Shown here one piece after another: positions 11,600 to 25,100 of a DNA stretch of 64,000 bases (position 1 is the stretch's first letter; every line of letters starts with the position of its first letter). The notes under the pieces are model-generated. The model saw nothing but the letters and a program-made list of their open reading frames with translations, did no database searches and was not told the origin of the DNA. The position numbers were made by a program, and so were the translations under genes. Source of the stretch: Lytechinus pictus (lineage: Eukaryota > Echinodermata > Echinoidea > Temnopleuroida > Toxopneustidae); assembly GCF_037042905.1 (NCBI RefSeq), contig NC_087247.1, forward strand, positions 38,953,420 to 39,017,419, written 5' to 3'.

Positions 11600-12399
11600 A
11601 GCTTCTCTTTACATCATTCATATCACAGTGATGCTTACAATAATTCCCTTTCTTCAATAAAGACAAAGTTGCTGTCATTTTTCAAACCGAATCTCACTAT
11701 TTATTTGAAATTGAATTGAATAATCAAGACTATCATAAAACACATTATGCTACCGGTATTAAATTAGATGTTCCTTGGAACTCAGTTTCCCTTGACACTG
11801 TATCTGGCTAAAATATCAATGAAGATTGGCCCATCCTTTAATGGACTACCTAGAAAGTTTAGGATTAACCGTTTTAGGGTTAGTGTAAGCAAGGGTAAGC
11901 AGATATCCTTATACAAGTTATTTTGTTGTCTATTTCGTAAGTGCTAAATGATAAACACGTCCCCTCCAATTCGCTCTTTTAAAAAAATGCATTTGCACAA
12001 TGACGTTTGTTGGAAAGAAATTGATTCATACAGGAGTTTTTTGTGTGTGTGTGTGTTTACTTGTTCCTTCATATGAATGAACATTGTTTCTGCAAGCTTA
12101 GGCAGATAAATCTTTGTCTATTTAAATGAAAATGAGACGAAAGAGAAACATGTGGGGAACTGTTACATCTCACCCAAAACTTGGTAAAATAGAAATGTAT
12201 CTGCATTGTATTATTTGAAAGGAGATAAGGAAATCCATAAAATATAATGAGATAAGTTTAAATCAACCCAAGCAGACTCTTCTTTGACAACATTAATTTC
12301 ATTCCTTTAAAAACACAATTTATATTTTGCAGTTCAATTTCAAACGTCCACACATTGTGTTCCATAAAAATGCAATATTGCACTTTGATCCCTTCGAAC
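11600..12399. other. Intergenic AT-rich sequence
   Basis: No gene. A short GT-rich stretch near 12040-12055 is the only simple feature noticed. Confidence 0.5.
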
Positions 12400-13009
12400 T
12401 AAAAAAAAGACAAGTCCACCCCAACAAACAGTTGATTTGAATAAAAAGAGAAATAACCAAAAAGCATAACACTGAAAATTTCATCAAAATCGGATGTAAA
12501 ATAAGAAAGTTATGACATTTTAAGGTTTCATTTAATTTCATAAAACAGTTATATGCACATCATGTTCGCTATGCAAATGAGGAGACTGATGACGTCATCC
12601 ACTCACTATTTCTTTTGTATTTTATTATATGAAATAGGGAATATTCTATTTTTCTCCTCATCAACTGAACAACGATTAATTCCTCCCTGAATATGTGGAA
12701 TGAGCATGTTTAATACTACAGTATATGGTTCAGTCAAGTTGGTCCTTATTGCATGTCAAATCTATTTAAAAAAATGAAATATTGTATAATTCAAACAATA
12801 AAAAACAAAAGAAATAGTGAGTGAGGGACATCATAGTCTGTCTCATTTGAGTTGTGCATATCACTGTTTTGTGAAAAATAAGCAAAACTTTAAAATGTCA
12901 TAACTTTCTTATTTTTCATCCGATTTTGATGAAATTTTCAGCATTTTGACAATTTGATTTTTCTCTATTTATTCAAATCAGAATTTTCTGGAGTGGACTT
13001 GACCTTTAA
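12400..13009. mobile_element. TTAA-type foldback element, family A copy 1
   Basis: The right end GGTGGACTTGACCTTTAA and the left end GACAAGTCCACCCC are inverted. Long arms share AAATTTCATCAAAATCGGATG, AAGAAAGTTATGACATTTT and a GAGTGA / CACTCACTATTTCTTTTG segment on both sides of the centre. The left TTAA is degraded to an A-rich run. The left arm includes a perfect TGACGTCA (12590-12597). No transposase. It abuts family B through a shared TTTAAA. Confidence 0.8.
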
Positions 13010-13610
13010 AGGGGAATCCAACCCAAATAAAAAATTGTTTTTATAAGGAAAAGAAAAATCAGACAAGTTGATAGGTGAAAGTTTGAACAATATTGGACAA
13101 ACAAGAAAGTTATGAATTTTTAAAAGTTGTAAATATTGGTAATCACTGTACCCATGGAGACTTCAAGTTGGCTGCATATGGGATGTCATAGTGATGTAAG
13201 GCAAGGACTACTCTTCCATGTACTCCAATTCATATTATGGCGAAAATGTGATTTTTTTTTCCCAAAAGTTTTATTTCAAATTAACATTTTTCTTTCATGA
13301 GGACATAAAACAATATACTACCTGGGTTATATTTAGATTACTGCCCCAGGGGAATGGGTACTTAGGAGAAAACCACTAATCCCTGATAATAAAGTACATG
13401 GCCTATGGGAAAGTTGTCCTTGCCCCTTGTCATAATTTACTTATCCAGTTGCCAATTTGAAATCTACATAGTATTAGTGATCTCAATTTTAAAGCAGCTA
13501 TAACTTTCTTATTGCTTGTCCGATTTCTTTCAAACTTTCACCATTCTGTTTAATTTATTTTTCTCCTTCCCAACACAACATTTAATGGACAAGGCTGGAT
13601 TCCCCTTTAA
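13006..13610. mobile_element. TTAA-type foldback element, family B
   Basis: It starts TTAAAGGGGAATCCAACCC and ends with the inverse GGATTCCCCTTTAA. Its TTAA (13006-13009) is also the terminal TTAA of family A copy 1. The subterminal motif AAGAAAGTTATGAATTTT resembles that of families A, C and H, so the families look related. No coding capacity. Confidence 0.8.
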
Positions 13611-14869
13611 GAGCTGAATCATGGAGCTACTAGGACACTTCTAGTAGTTAAACTTTTGATTTCAGTCTTTCTCTTCAGTTTTTTTTAATAATATATTCGC
13701 GGTATTTAAATATCTTAGTAGCAATAGTGTATATTACGAGAATTTAATCTCCCAATACTCCCTTTTCTAGAAGTCCATGTCCTGCCTGACTTCCGGGTTG
13801 TCTCACTTTTTTAGTTTATCGTTTACATCACAAATATCTTTCTCGGCATGGCAACAAAAAAAAGTAGCTGAAAATGAATGAATGGACGTATAGAATGTTT
13901 GGCAACATTGAAACAGGATTTCCTACGCGACAACATGAAACGAATGAATTTTAAATGTCAACTCTCATCCGTCTTTTAAATGCTTCCTCCTCCCTTAAAG
14001 ACCTAGTTTCTATATAAATGAACCAGTCAAATATCCGTTTCTGAAATAATGAGGTGAAAACTCGGTTACGAAGAAAAGAGCTATTCCTCGCACCGCTTCT
14101 TCATCGGTTTATGCTTTCAATTTCTGGCCGACATGGTTTCAGTTTGACGAAGATGGGAGACATTCATAATGAATAGATGGATCGCTGCATTGACGGTGAC
14201 ACGCAACCTACTTTTCTTCATTTTCCACCTTTCTTGTAATATGGATTAAATTTTGAGAATGCATTTGTTAATTTTCCCTCGACTCGTTTCGACTGGAAGT
14301 GAATAAAAGGAGATCATGCCGGATGTATGTCACATGTCAAATACTGTAATATTTCCACACACAATCTTTATTTTGCCAAAAGTTTTCTGTCATCGGCCAT
14401 CCGTAGTATTTAGGGTTTTTTAATGCAAACTGTGTCAACGAATGCAGGCAAAAAATATGATTGTATCGGGAAAAAATTAATTTCTTTGTTGGTGGATAGG
14501 GGGGGTCAAACTTGTCAGTCGAAATAGAATTACTAGGAAATTGACACAAGAGGAACTCTTAATATAATACATAGTGTTATCCATATATTGAAATCGTCAA
14601 AAGAATCATGATCATGATAATATTTCCTCTGAGTTCATCAATGAAAATGTATTGGTCTTAATAACTTCTGCAATTGAATTGAAAGCATTAATCAAAATTA
14701 ATACTTTACATTTTAATTGAGATTAAGTTGTTTTATTTCTTTCGTTTTTGCTCTATGCTAAATTTGATCATAGTTGGTGTTTTCTGCATTGGGCCTTCCC
14801 TTTTTTTTCAATTCATTTCTTCCCTCTTATATATCCCAAATACTTATTCCTCCCGCTATACTTTTCATT

Positions 14870-15005
14870 TACTTCATATTTTTCTTCTCCTTTTCCTTTT
14901 CCTCTTTCTCCTCCTCTTCCTCCTTCTTCTCATTCTTCTTCTACTCTTTCGCCTTCCTCCTCATTCTCATTCTTTTTATCCTCCTCATTGTCTCCTCCGT
15001 TATCG
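14870..15005. repeat. Pyrimidine tract (CTT/CCT-rich)
   Basis: About 135 bp of almost pure C+T on the + strand, built from TTC, CTC and CCT variants. It generates overlapping Ser/Phe/Leu-rich open frames in all three + frames, a low-complexity artefact. Confidence 0.9.
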
Positions 15006-15627
15006 TATAAAAATATCAATTTTCTATTTTATTAATCTGCCCCCTTGAAATACCCTGGCACCGCCCCGTCATGCCCGTGTTCCGGAAGGTCTCGCCGCGA
15101 AATAATCATGAAATAGAGTAAGAAAGGTAAAAGAAAATATATCTGATACTGTATTATGAAATCGATTATCGTGGTAGAAATGTGTTGATTCTCATTGTCT
15201 TCCATAAAAATACAATAAAGACACGACATAAAAAATAGGCTACCCAAAATGTGCACGAAAATTTTTAACACTGACAACTATTTGTGATGATATCTTGTCT
15301 TACCTTTGTTATCTTCCAGACAAATCAGTGCTATTTTTAAAACATTGATTATCTATTCTGCACTTGTTATCTATCAGGAAGTAGTAAAAATAATACAAAT
15401 GATTGATATCTAGTTTCATGCTTCAACACGTTTTGAGAGTCGACTTAAACCCGTGGGTGTGTATGGATTCTTTTTTCTTTTATAATACTCAACAATTAGA
15501 GGTTTGTCTAGCTGCAGATTATAATAATATGCTTCTGTTTTGAGGTGGCAAGAAATGATTGCGACTTCATTCTCAAATATGCGAATTACAGAAAGAGGAA
15601 ATCCATTCTACTGACATTGCCGTTTCG

Positions 15628-15735
15628 ACCATTATTATTATTAGTATATTATTATTATTATTATTATTGTTATTATTATTATTATTATTATTATCATCAT
15701 TATTATTATCATCATCGTCATCATCATCATCAACA
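15628..15735. repeat. (ATT)n/(ATC)n trinucleotide array
   Basis: A run of TTA/ATT triplets passes into ATC triplets. Three-fold periodicity gives long open frames encoding poly-Tyr, poly-Leu and poly-Ser, which are not genes. Confidence 0.95.
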
Positions 15736-16572
15736 AAATCATCATCGTCATCGTCTTCTTTGTTGTTGTCATTTTCATCATCAGCGTTATTATTTTAATT
15801 TTGCATCGGTATATTATATATCTTCTTTCTTATATAATTATCTGCTATTTGTCAGTCCCTTTTGCTATTCCCAGTATGCCCATGCTATTCCTCAGTGCTA
15901 ACCAGCTCCCAACCACTATATCTGTATGTATAAAAATAAGGATAGTTTAACTTTTCAGATGTATATAGGCACAAAAAATAGCCCAGTTTTAATTTGAGGC
16001 AGCATCGGGCATCAGCATGACACTGCACGATGACAGTGTATGTTTGGAGGAGTTAAGATGATAAGAAGGTGGCATTTTTTTTTCTTTCTCATTCTTTTTT
16101 ATGCCCACCCCTCCTTTTTTCCATGTTGTCACTGTTTTCAAATTTAATACGAGAAAAAATATCAGGGGTTGTAGCACCCCTATCCCCTTTACGACTCCCC
16201 TGTTTATTTCACCGTTTTGATTGATTTAATTGCTCGTGAACACAAAGAGGAAATTGGCGGATATGCATCCTTCGCCAAAGATGCATGTGAGCTGTAAAAC
16301 CATTGTTATTATTAATTATTATTATTCCCAACCATATACCACAAAAGCGTCCATTCGGTCATTACATCATCAACAGCTATTAATGGTTGGCTAATCCGAT
16401 GATGATTACCGTTTTAATCCGATCCCGATAAAAAAACGGTGCTCAGTTGTGCTGTAAACTTCCTGTTTCCGAGATAACTCTTAAAAAAAGTAAAAGGACA
16501 TGGGCGAGTTGTTGTCTTGTAGGCCTGCATAAGTCTGCTGTAGCAAACCCTTCACTCGAGTTAAGGGTCTGA

Positions 16573-16710
16573 ATGTACAGCCTGCTCATGCCTTGTGTAA
16601 GGAAGGCCCTCTCGATTGAAACAGCAAGTTTTGTATGTGCTAGTCTTTGCGTAGAGACCCACTTGTTAATCAAAGTCTCAATCAGGGTCTGTGCCTGCAG
16701 ACTAGGCCTA
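16573..16710 (+). repeat. Dispersed repeat F, copy 1
   Basis: This segment is the reverse complement of 27669-27795 at clearly recognisable similarity, for example around GGTCTGTGCCTGCAGACTA (16686-16704). It is followed by a poly-G run at about 16,722. The termini are not defined. Open frames on both strands here are incidental. Confidence 0.7.
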
Positions 16711-17139
16711 CATATGGGAGCGGGGGGGGGGGGGGGCAAGTTTCGATTCCAACATAAGAACATAACTCGGCATGGAAATAAACCAAAATGCGACAAACTT
16801 TGTACTGTCGTTCAAAGTTCAACACCAAGATGGTTAACAATAGACCGACAATAAATTTTAGGTTTTGTGCAACAGGGAATGTGATAGATTTGGTATAAAG
16901 AATTATAAACTGCAACAATCCCACATTCGGGGAATTTCACCAATTTTATTTTGCAAAAGCAAAATATTTTTTTGCATGACATCTCACTGGGTAATAGAAA
17001 TTTTGTGACAACCTTCCGTTTACAACTTTAAATTATTTTGTTCACAACAATGCCACATTCGGGGGTTTTCTTTGTTTATTTACCAATTTATTTGTTTAGC
17101 GAAGCAAGGCATTTTTGTGTCAGTAGTCTGTCTAATGAT

Positions 17140-17222
17140 CCCCGTCTCTCCCTCTCTTCCTCCACCAACCCCTCCCCCCTCTCTCCCCCTCTCTCATCTC
17201 TCTCTCTCTCTCTCTCTCCTTA
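17140..17222. repeat. CT-rich simple repeat
   Basis: Polypyrimidine sequence ending in a (CT)n run at about 17,190-17,220. Confidence 0.9.
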
Positions 17223-19669
17223 TCAAAACTGTTTCAATTGACTGAGTTTAGATTAGAAAGGATCGTGTCTATGCTGAGCAATATCAGATTTGTTTTCATA
17301 CCCATTCATTAGATCGAAAAGAGACCGATAGTCGGTAAACAATATTTACAGGTAAATACAAGTTTCCCCGCTGCCTGTTCAACAGACAAACTATCTTTTC
17401 AATAAAACATTGAGGCATGAGGTGAAGTCCCAGGATTCCCCGAAATGCAGCTTCATGTCATATTTGGATTTTTATCTCTAAAAATAGTAATGTAATACAG
17501 GTACAAATTAATTATGAATGCAACGCAAATTTATATTATGACAATAAAAGCAATGATCAACAAGTTTGGGCATTGCTTAACACCCATACAAAAACAATGC
17601 TAAACACTTGTTTATTTTGTAATACTCTATTTGATAATCCCCTTGATGTTTTTACAATTGTTTCGTTTATTCAAAGCCACTCTAATGTTTACGAAAAGGG
17701 GTGTTTGCTTGAGCCCTTTCTGACATAGGGTACAGTGTCAATAATATTTTTATCTAATCGATTATGACAATCGGATTAAATTTGATAAAATGTTTCCGGA
17801 TAATATAACTAGAAGGTCGGAAAGGAAGATCATGAAGCTATAGGCATCTTAACCTATATAACAATTTCTTTTAATAGACCTGACAGTTATAAACCTAGAG
17901 AAAATTAGACAGATAAGACCATAAAGAAAATTAGTTATTATATCTCTATCATTAAGACTGTTAAACGGATCATTTATTATAGATTGAAATTCATGGTAAC
18001 TTGAAGATAATAAATTATGAGAAAAAAAAATCAAATTTCACGTATTGTATTTTTACTATAGTCATCGGAGTTTGCCCCTGCATTATAGAATCTAGAAACA
18101 AGTAAAATAGTAACAATAATAATAATGACAATATTAATAATAATGAAAATTAAAAAAATAATGATAATATTTTTTAAAGGAATTTGTTATGCTCCCTCCA
18201 CATAAAATTGTAACGGCTTCTTGGATTTATAGATGGCTAATTTCAGAAAACAAAGTATGAAATTCAATCATAATTCCGATATACATACATTGTATCTATT
18301 CTGAATATATCGATATCTTTCTTTGTCATGCCGATCAAATTACTCACTGTATCGTGTAATCAGTCGTCAGAAGTCGTTAAAGCTTATATACAGTGGCAGT
18401 ATCAGGTGTAGTAAAATTGAAGGAGTTGTATACAAACATATTTTAGAACAATGGTCGAGAACAAGAAATTAGATATGCCGATTTAGTGAAGATTTTAGAA
18501 AATCTATGGAAATACAATAAGTATATGCAAGTGATATGACTGACTACATCCGAAAAAATAAGCAACACGAATTATGGGGGGAAATATTGAGGATAAAGCC
18601 TTGTATTTCATCCATTTTGTATGGGGTGCCTTCAAATTATCCTCCCAGTTTATAGGAGTGATGTACTAATGATCAGACAACCAAAAAAATGATATCATCA
18701 AATCGGTTTGTCGAATAAAAAAGACAATGCCAACAAGTTTATTTCATGAATTGACTTGTGCGTAATGAAGGAGGCTTGTGTTCCCTCTCTAACCATGCTA
18801 ACCCTTTCAAAGCCGAACTTTTATGCCATCAACATCCCCGAAATGTATATTTTAATCCAATCAAACGACGGCTCACCTTTTCAAAAGGAAATTTAATTTT
18901 CTGCCATTTCTGTAATCCCTGAACATTAAAGGTTTAATATTAATTTGCGGTAATGACAAAAATAACTAATCTCCGTGGGAATGTGACATAAGGCCTAACT
19001 GAAATGATATAGGCATATAGATGGCATGTCAACCCAATTTTTTATCAATTCTCTCCTTAACCATGATGTGGTAACAATATTTTCAAAGGCCATCGCAGCT
19101 GTTATTCAATTAAGAAGGAAACCTGAAAAAAGAGAACTTGTAACATGTTAAATATTAAATGTCAATTGGTCTGTAAACATTCCAACAATTGTATTTTCAG
19201 AGATGATGAATGAAATAATATAATTTTAAACATAACCAAATTGAATAACCAACTATGCCATATGTTTGTGTAGTTTCAATTCTGCATAATTGTGTTTACC
19301 ATGTTGTGTTTATTTTATTATGTTTGAATGTTTATTCTTGCATGGTTGGCCCAAATATTTTTGTTAGCTTTATAGCAATATAGGCTTAATGTGTGTGATA
19401 AAATTAATTTGCATTAATTAAATTATTTTTGAATATTTGTGCTGGTATGAGATAAACAAGACAGCAATATAGTACCCAATGAAGTCTAATAATAATAATA
19501 ATAATGATAATAATTAATGATAATAATGGTGGATTCTTTTAATAATTATAGGAAACCAAAATCCAAGAAGAGAAGCAATCTTATTGGAAAGAGTAAAATG
19601 AGAGGAACAATTTAAAAATGTTCTATTAAAATCGGTTATGAAAGAAGCAAGTTATGGACGTGTAAAAAG

Positions 19670-21150
19670 TCTTGTTGTACTTTCTATGGGGATCCTCATA
19701 TTGGCAAACTTGCTTCACAATGGCTGATTTTGTGGACATTGATGCAAAAAGGTATTTCTGCTATGAAGTAAAACCACTTTTATTTTTTAACTCCCCTGGG
19801 CTTGGGGGTGAAAGAGTAGGCTTTGTATATAAAGAAGTGCTGGCACATCGACGCCTACCCTCTTCAGGGGCTGCCGAATACTAAGTCACCCCATCCCGTT
19901 TGTCCATTTTGTCTAATCATTAAAAAATTCGTCATTTTGGAGTCACCATTGAGGCAAAGGGCGTTTCTGATAAAATAGTAAAGTCACTTTAATTTTTTTA
20001 AACCACCTGGAAATTAAAAAGAAGGTTTTTTAATATAAAAAAAATGCTGGCACATCAACGCCTACCCTCTTCAGTTTCTCCAAATTGGCAGAATTTTCCC
20101 ATAAATTGGCAGAATACGGGAAGGGGCGGGTGACTTCAGGGGCCCCCTGAGGGGGTAGGCTTCCATGTGCCAGCACTTCGTTATATGTAGCAGATAGAAG
20201 AATACTAATTTTTCCTATCCAAGTGTTTTTAAGACAATGAAAGTTGTTTGCAATATAGCAAACATCTTTTTGCCTCAATGTGGGCTCCCAATTCGCAGAT
20301 TTTCTAATAAAAGGGTAAAATACGGAAAAGGGGTGGGTGATTTCTGGAGCCCCTGACGGGGGTAGGCTTTGCTATACCAGCACTTCTTTATATGCAACTG
20401 ATAGAATAAATGCTATTATTTTGGCTCCAAGTGGTTTAAGACAATGAAAGAGGTTTTCTATATAGAAGAAACATCTTTTTGCCTCAATATGGGCTCCAAA
20501 TTCGCAGATTTTCTAATAAAAAGGTAAAATACAGAAAAGGGGTAGATAATTTCAGGAGCTCCTGACGGGGGAAGGCTTTGCTGTACCAGCACCTCTTTAT
20601 ATGTAACTGATAGAGGAAAGGAAACTATTTCGTCTCCATGTGGTTTTAAGACAATGAAAATTGATTGCTTTTTAGCAGAAACACCCTATAGCCTCAGTGG
20701 GGGCTCCAAATTTGCAGATTTTTCCATAAATTTGCAAAATACTGAAAAAGGGGATGGTGTTTTCGGCATCCCACTGACGGGGGTGGCTTCCATTTTCCAG
20801 TAATTCTTTGTATGTAGCAGATAGAAGAAAGTCTAATCTGTTGTCTCCAATAAAAGTAGTTTCACTACATATTTTTCAAGAAATGGGCAAAATACGAAAA
20901 AGGGGGTGGGTGACTTGGGGCAGCCCCCTGAGAGGGTAGGCTTTGTTGTGCCCTCACTTCTTTAAATGTAGCCAATAGAGAAAAGCCTACTCTTTCGTCT
21001 CCAAGTAATTTCAAGAAAATAAAAGTTGTTTTTTACCTAACCGTAGCATCATTTTGCCACACTGAGGGCTCCAAAAGGCAAGATATTTTAATAGTCAAGC
21101 TTCGGATAAGGGTGGGGTATATACCTTCGACATGCTCTTGCGGGACTATG
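19670..21150. repeat. Inverted array of ~200-bp diverged units
   Basis: A unit of about 200 bp recurs. It has a core like GGGTGGGTGACTTCAGGGG, then GGTAGGCTT, CCAGCACTTC, AGACAATGAAAG, ATCTTTTTGCCTCAAT, and a final AAAATACGGAAAAGG. At least five units run in the + direction, with cores near 20,125, 20,330, 20,539, 20,749 and 20,901 and a decayed sixth near 21,108. Two or so run in the opposite direction between about 19,680 and 20,090 (the inverse core GTGCTGGCACAT is at about 19,839). The switch of direction lies near 20,085. Not coding. Confidence 0.8.
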
Positions 21151-21888
21151 TTTTAAGGTGTCCGAATGTAATTGCTTGCGACATGCAGAGCACTCCCTCC
21201 TCTAACTTTTCCAAGAGGTTTCATTAACATAAAAGTCGCTTAAATATGTATAAAAAAACGCCTTTTGCCCTCATACCCATAATGTAATATAGACTTTTCT
21301 ATCGCGACGCTCATTACGTGCATTTATGCGTGCTAGTCACACCAACAAAGGCGAGGCAAGACCGATTGAGTCTATTGTACTCTTTTGAAAGGCAAGCTAG
21401 CGAGCGCATTGAAGTAGGTATCACTTCAGTGTGACTAGTGACGGACGTTGCTTTTTGGTGTCATTTTATCGCAATATCGGGGAATACATTTGGAAGTATT
21501 TTCCCTATATCTCAGCAAATTAAGACAATAATAATGTCATGAAGCATATCAATGTTCTCGTTATTATATTATTTCGTGTTGCATGCTGATATTTTGCATT
21601 AATTGTTGATATTAATGACAAAACAGAAAGATATCAATGCACATGCAAATTTTTGCCTAAAAACATGGAAATTTTGGCAAAAATATTAACCGGACAGTCC
21701 AGAAAACGATTGCAATCGATTTCTACTGTCTAAATCAATGTGAAATGCGTATTTATTTAATCTTTGTCCATTGTTTGTGCAAAAATATGAAAATAATTGA
21801 TTTTCATGAAAAATCCAAGATGGCCGACAAAAATGGGCCTTCCGTACAGGATATGACCCGGCAGCAACACATTTTCTTGACCACTGAT
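21151..21888. other. Intergenic sequence without recognised feature
   Basis: AT-rich apart from a GC-richer patch at about 21,300-21,440. No gene or bounded repeat seen. Confidence 0.4.
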
Positions 21889-21959
21889 ATAATAATAATA
21901 ATAATAGTGGTTATTTGTATAGCGCACAGGTCCACATTAAGGTGCTCATGGCGCTTAGG

Positions 21960-22072
<113 letters not shown>

Positions 22073-22128
22073 ATAATTAAATAAAATATCTCCTGGACAA
22101 GGCAAATTAAATTATTAAATTAATCATT

Positions 22129-25100
22129 TCAGGGGAATAGATAGGTTTTTAGTTGGGATTTGAATGATTCTGTAGAAGACAACTGTCGAATTCGTAGCGG
22201 GAGTTCGTTCCAGAGTTTTGGACCCATGACAGAGAAAGCCCTATCCCCCCATGTGTGTCTGGTTCTTGGTATCTGAAGCAACAATGTATCTGATGAAGAA
22301 CGAAGACTTCGTGTCGGGCAATATCGAGAAATTGAGTTGCACAGGTATAAGGGGGAAACAGAGTAGACAGAGTGATGAACTAGTAACAAAATTTTGAATA
22401 TAATTCTTTTATCAACTGGTAGCCAATGAAGAGATCGGAGAATGGGAGTTATTGAATCAGACTTCTTTGTCAGTGTCAGTAGGCGTGCTGCAGAATTTTG
22501 TAGTCTTTGAAGTTTTATTATGTCCTTCTTAGGTAAATTGCAGAACAATGAGTTGGCAAAATCTAAACGGGAGGAAATTAAAGAGTGAATGAGGATTTCA
22601 GCCGCAGGTTTGGAAAGACACTTTCTTATGAAACTTAGATTTCGAAGTTGATACCTGACACTTTGTTGAACATATGTTAGATGATGGCGAAAAGACATGT
22701 CCTGATCGAAAATAACTCCCAAATTACGAGCTCGATCTGATGGTGTAATGGAGGTGCTACCAATATTGAGACGACAAGATCGATAGTTGATCTTACTTAA
22801 CATCTTTCTTGAACCTAAAAGTAAAAACTCTGACTTGTCATCATTCAGTTTAAGACCATTCAAGGTGAGCCATGATTTTACATCTTTTAGACATGCTTCA
22901 AGTTTTCCAATAGCCAATGATAGAGAAGATAAAGAGGGTTTAAATGATAGATAGATTTGTATGTCATCTGCATAACAGTGATAGTTGATATTGTGTTCTT
23001 TAAGTATTTGACTGATAGGTTGAATATACAAAGAGAAAAGCAGGGGGCCTCCAACTGAACCCTGTGGTACACCATATTGTAAAGAACTTTTGCAGGATGC
23101 AAAATTACCAATTCTGACATACTGGGACCGATCAGTGAGATATGACGTGAACCAGTCCAGAACAGTACCAGAGATACCTAAAGATGTAAGTCTGTGTATT
23201 AATATAGCGTGATCTATTGTATCAAAAGCAGAGCTCATATCGAGCATGACAAGAGCAGTTATATTGTCACAATCTAATTCCCTGAATATGTTATCAGTTA
23301 AATTGACAAGTAAAGTTTCTACACTATGACCAGGCCTATAGGCAGATTGGCGTGGGTCAACCAATTCATGTTCCTGTAGATATGAAGTCAGTTGCGAAAA
23401 AACAACCCTTTCAAGCAACTTACTCAAGAAAGATAAATTCGAAATTGGGCGATAATTTTTAAGGCATTCCTGATCTAAACTCAACTTTTTCAATGTTGGA
23501 TGGATGACAGCTGTTTTGAAAGTTTGTGGGACAACTCCTGAAATCAGGCTATCGTTTATAATGCTAGTAATAATGGGTACTAGGAATGAGCTACACTTCT
23601 TAAGCAGATCGGTAGGCACAGGATCAAGTTCACATGATTTGTTTCGTGAATTTTTGACAAGAGTTTCAATCTCGTGGAGAGTGACTGGCTGAAATTCACA
23701 CCACATTGAATTAGGTTCACAAACATTATTCGACGGTTGCACAGTATCAATTTGAAAGTGTTGTCGAATTGTGATAATTTTGTCTACAAAATATTGGTTG
23801 AAACGATTAGCAAGTTGTAATTGATTACCATGGGTGAAATGTTGAGGCAAAGGAGATGGTTGTTTTCTATTAAGTAAATTATTAGCAACTTTATATAATT
23901 TCTTTGCATCTTTTTTGCAGTCCTCAACTTTCTTTGAATGATAGTTTGATTGAGCTTTCTTAATTAACGCATTTACGTGTTGCTTCTGAGTACGATACAT
24001 TTGTTTGTGAATCTCCAGTTTAGTGGACCTTGCTCTCCTTTCTAATTGTCTACGAAGGAGTTTTGCTTTTGCTATTTCTTGATTGTACCATTCAGTATTA
24101 GGGTGAATTGTTACAATGAGCTGCTTCTTAGGTGCCAGCTTATCAAGTGCAGAAGTAAGTAAAGAATTATACAAATTCACCTTTTCATCAACACTTTTGG
24201 CACAAGAATGTGTTAATATGAGCGAATTAAAATGAGTGTCATTTGCAAACTCTTTTGGATCTAGAGATTTAAGGTTACGTGTAGTAACAAGCTTTTTATT
24301 GGAAGATCGTTTGGGAATGTTGAATTCACACATTAATACTGAATGGTCAGATATACCTTCCTTTACATGAATCTTAAGTAGTTGAGCAGTATTACACTTT
24401 TGAGTAATGAGTAAATCTAATACATGACCACGATTATGGGTGGGCTCATTTATGTGTTGGGTCAAATTGTAGGCAGATAATAACTCAGAGAAGGAATTAG
24501 ATGTGGGAGTTGAAGAATCCATGGGTATGTTGAAATCTCCTGTGATGATTAAGTCAGAAGTCTGGAGAAGGTGTCTATCAAGAAGATTGGAAAATTCATC
24601 GAAGAACGTCTGGAGCTGTCTCTGACCTGGTGGACGATACACAGCAATCAATCGCAGTGACTTCTGTTCATGGTTCAGTGTCATCTGAATCATCTCAAAT
24701 GAGGTTATATCTGGGTTATCGACGATTCTGACATCAAGATGACTTCTGAAAAGCACAGCTACTCCTCCCCCTCTTCTACCTACTCGGGGGACATGCTTGA
24801 AAGTGAAACCATGAGGTGTCAGCTGGCCAATCGGAGAGGCGTCATCAGGTGATAGCCAGGTTTCACAGACAGCAATAATGTCTAAGTTGTGTTCAATGAT
24901 GTAATCAGCGAGTTCAGCAGTTTTATTCTTTACTGACCTAGCATTCAACATAGCAAATTTTATGTTCTTACTCAAAAAGTCATTGTTCAGGTGCATGTTT
25001 TTCTCTGCTTTCTCTCTCGTCTGTTTACCTGCTCTCTTTCCTCTATGAGTCTTCTTCACTCTATTGATATGTAGTGTCGTGATTTGTTTCCATGTTGCTT

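Larger units (their letters stand above)
13611..19669. other. Intergenic region with simple repeats, no gene
   Basis: AT-rich DNA between POC1 and DUSP6/7. The open frames are short and lie over pyrimidine tracts or microsatellites. Named items inside are listed separately (14870, 15628, 16573, 17140). Short AAT-type runs lie near 18,115 and 19,488, and a 12-13 bp G run lies near 16,722. No RNA gene was recognised. Confidence 0.5.

Noticed and set aside
11871..11890. Telomere-like TTAGGG
   Set aside because: Single occurrence in AT-rich DNA, with no array.
14728..15048. Overlapping hydrophobic open frames in three + frames
   Set aside because: Caused by a low-complexity CTT/CCT tract. No start context, domains or splice signals.
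15545..15901. Poly-Tyr/poly-Leu/poly-Ser open frames
   Set aside because: Translation of a trinucleotide microsatellite.
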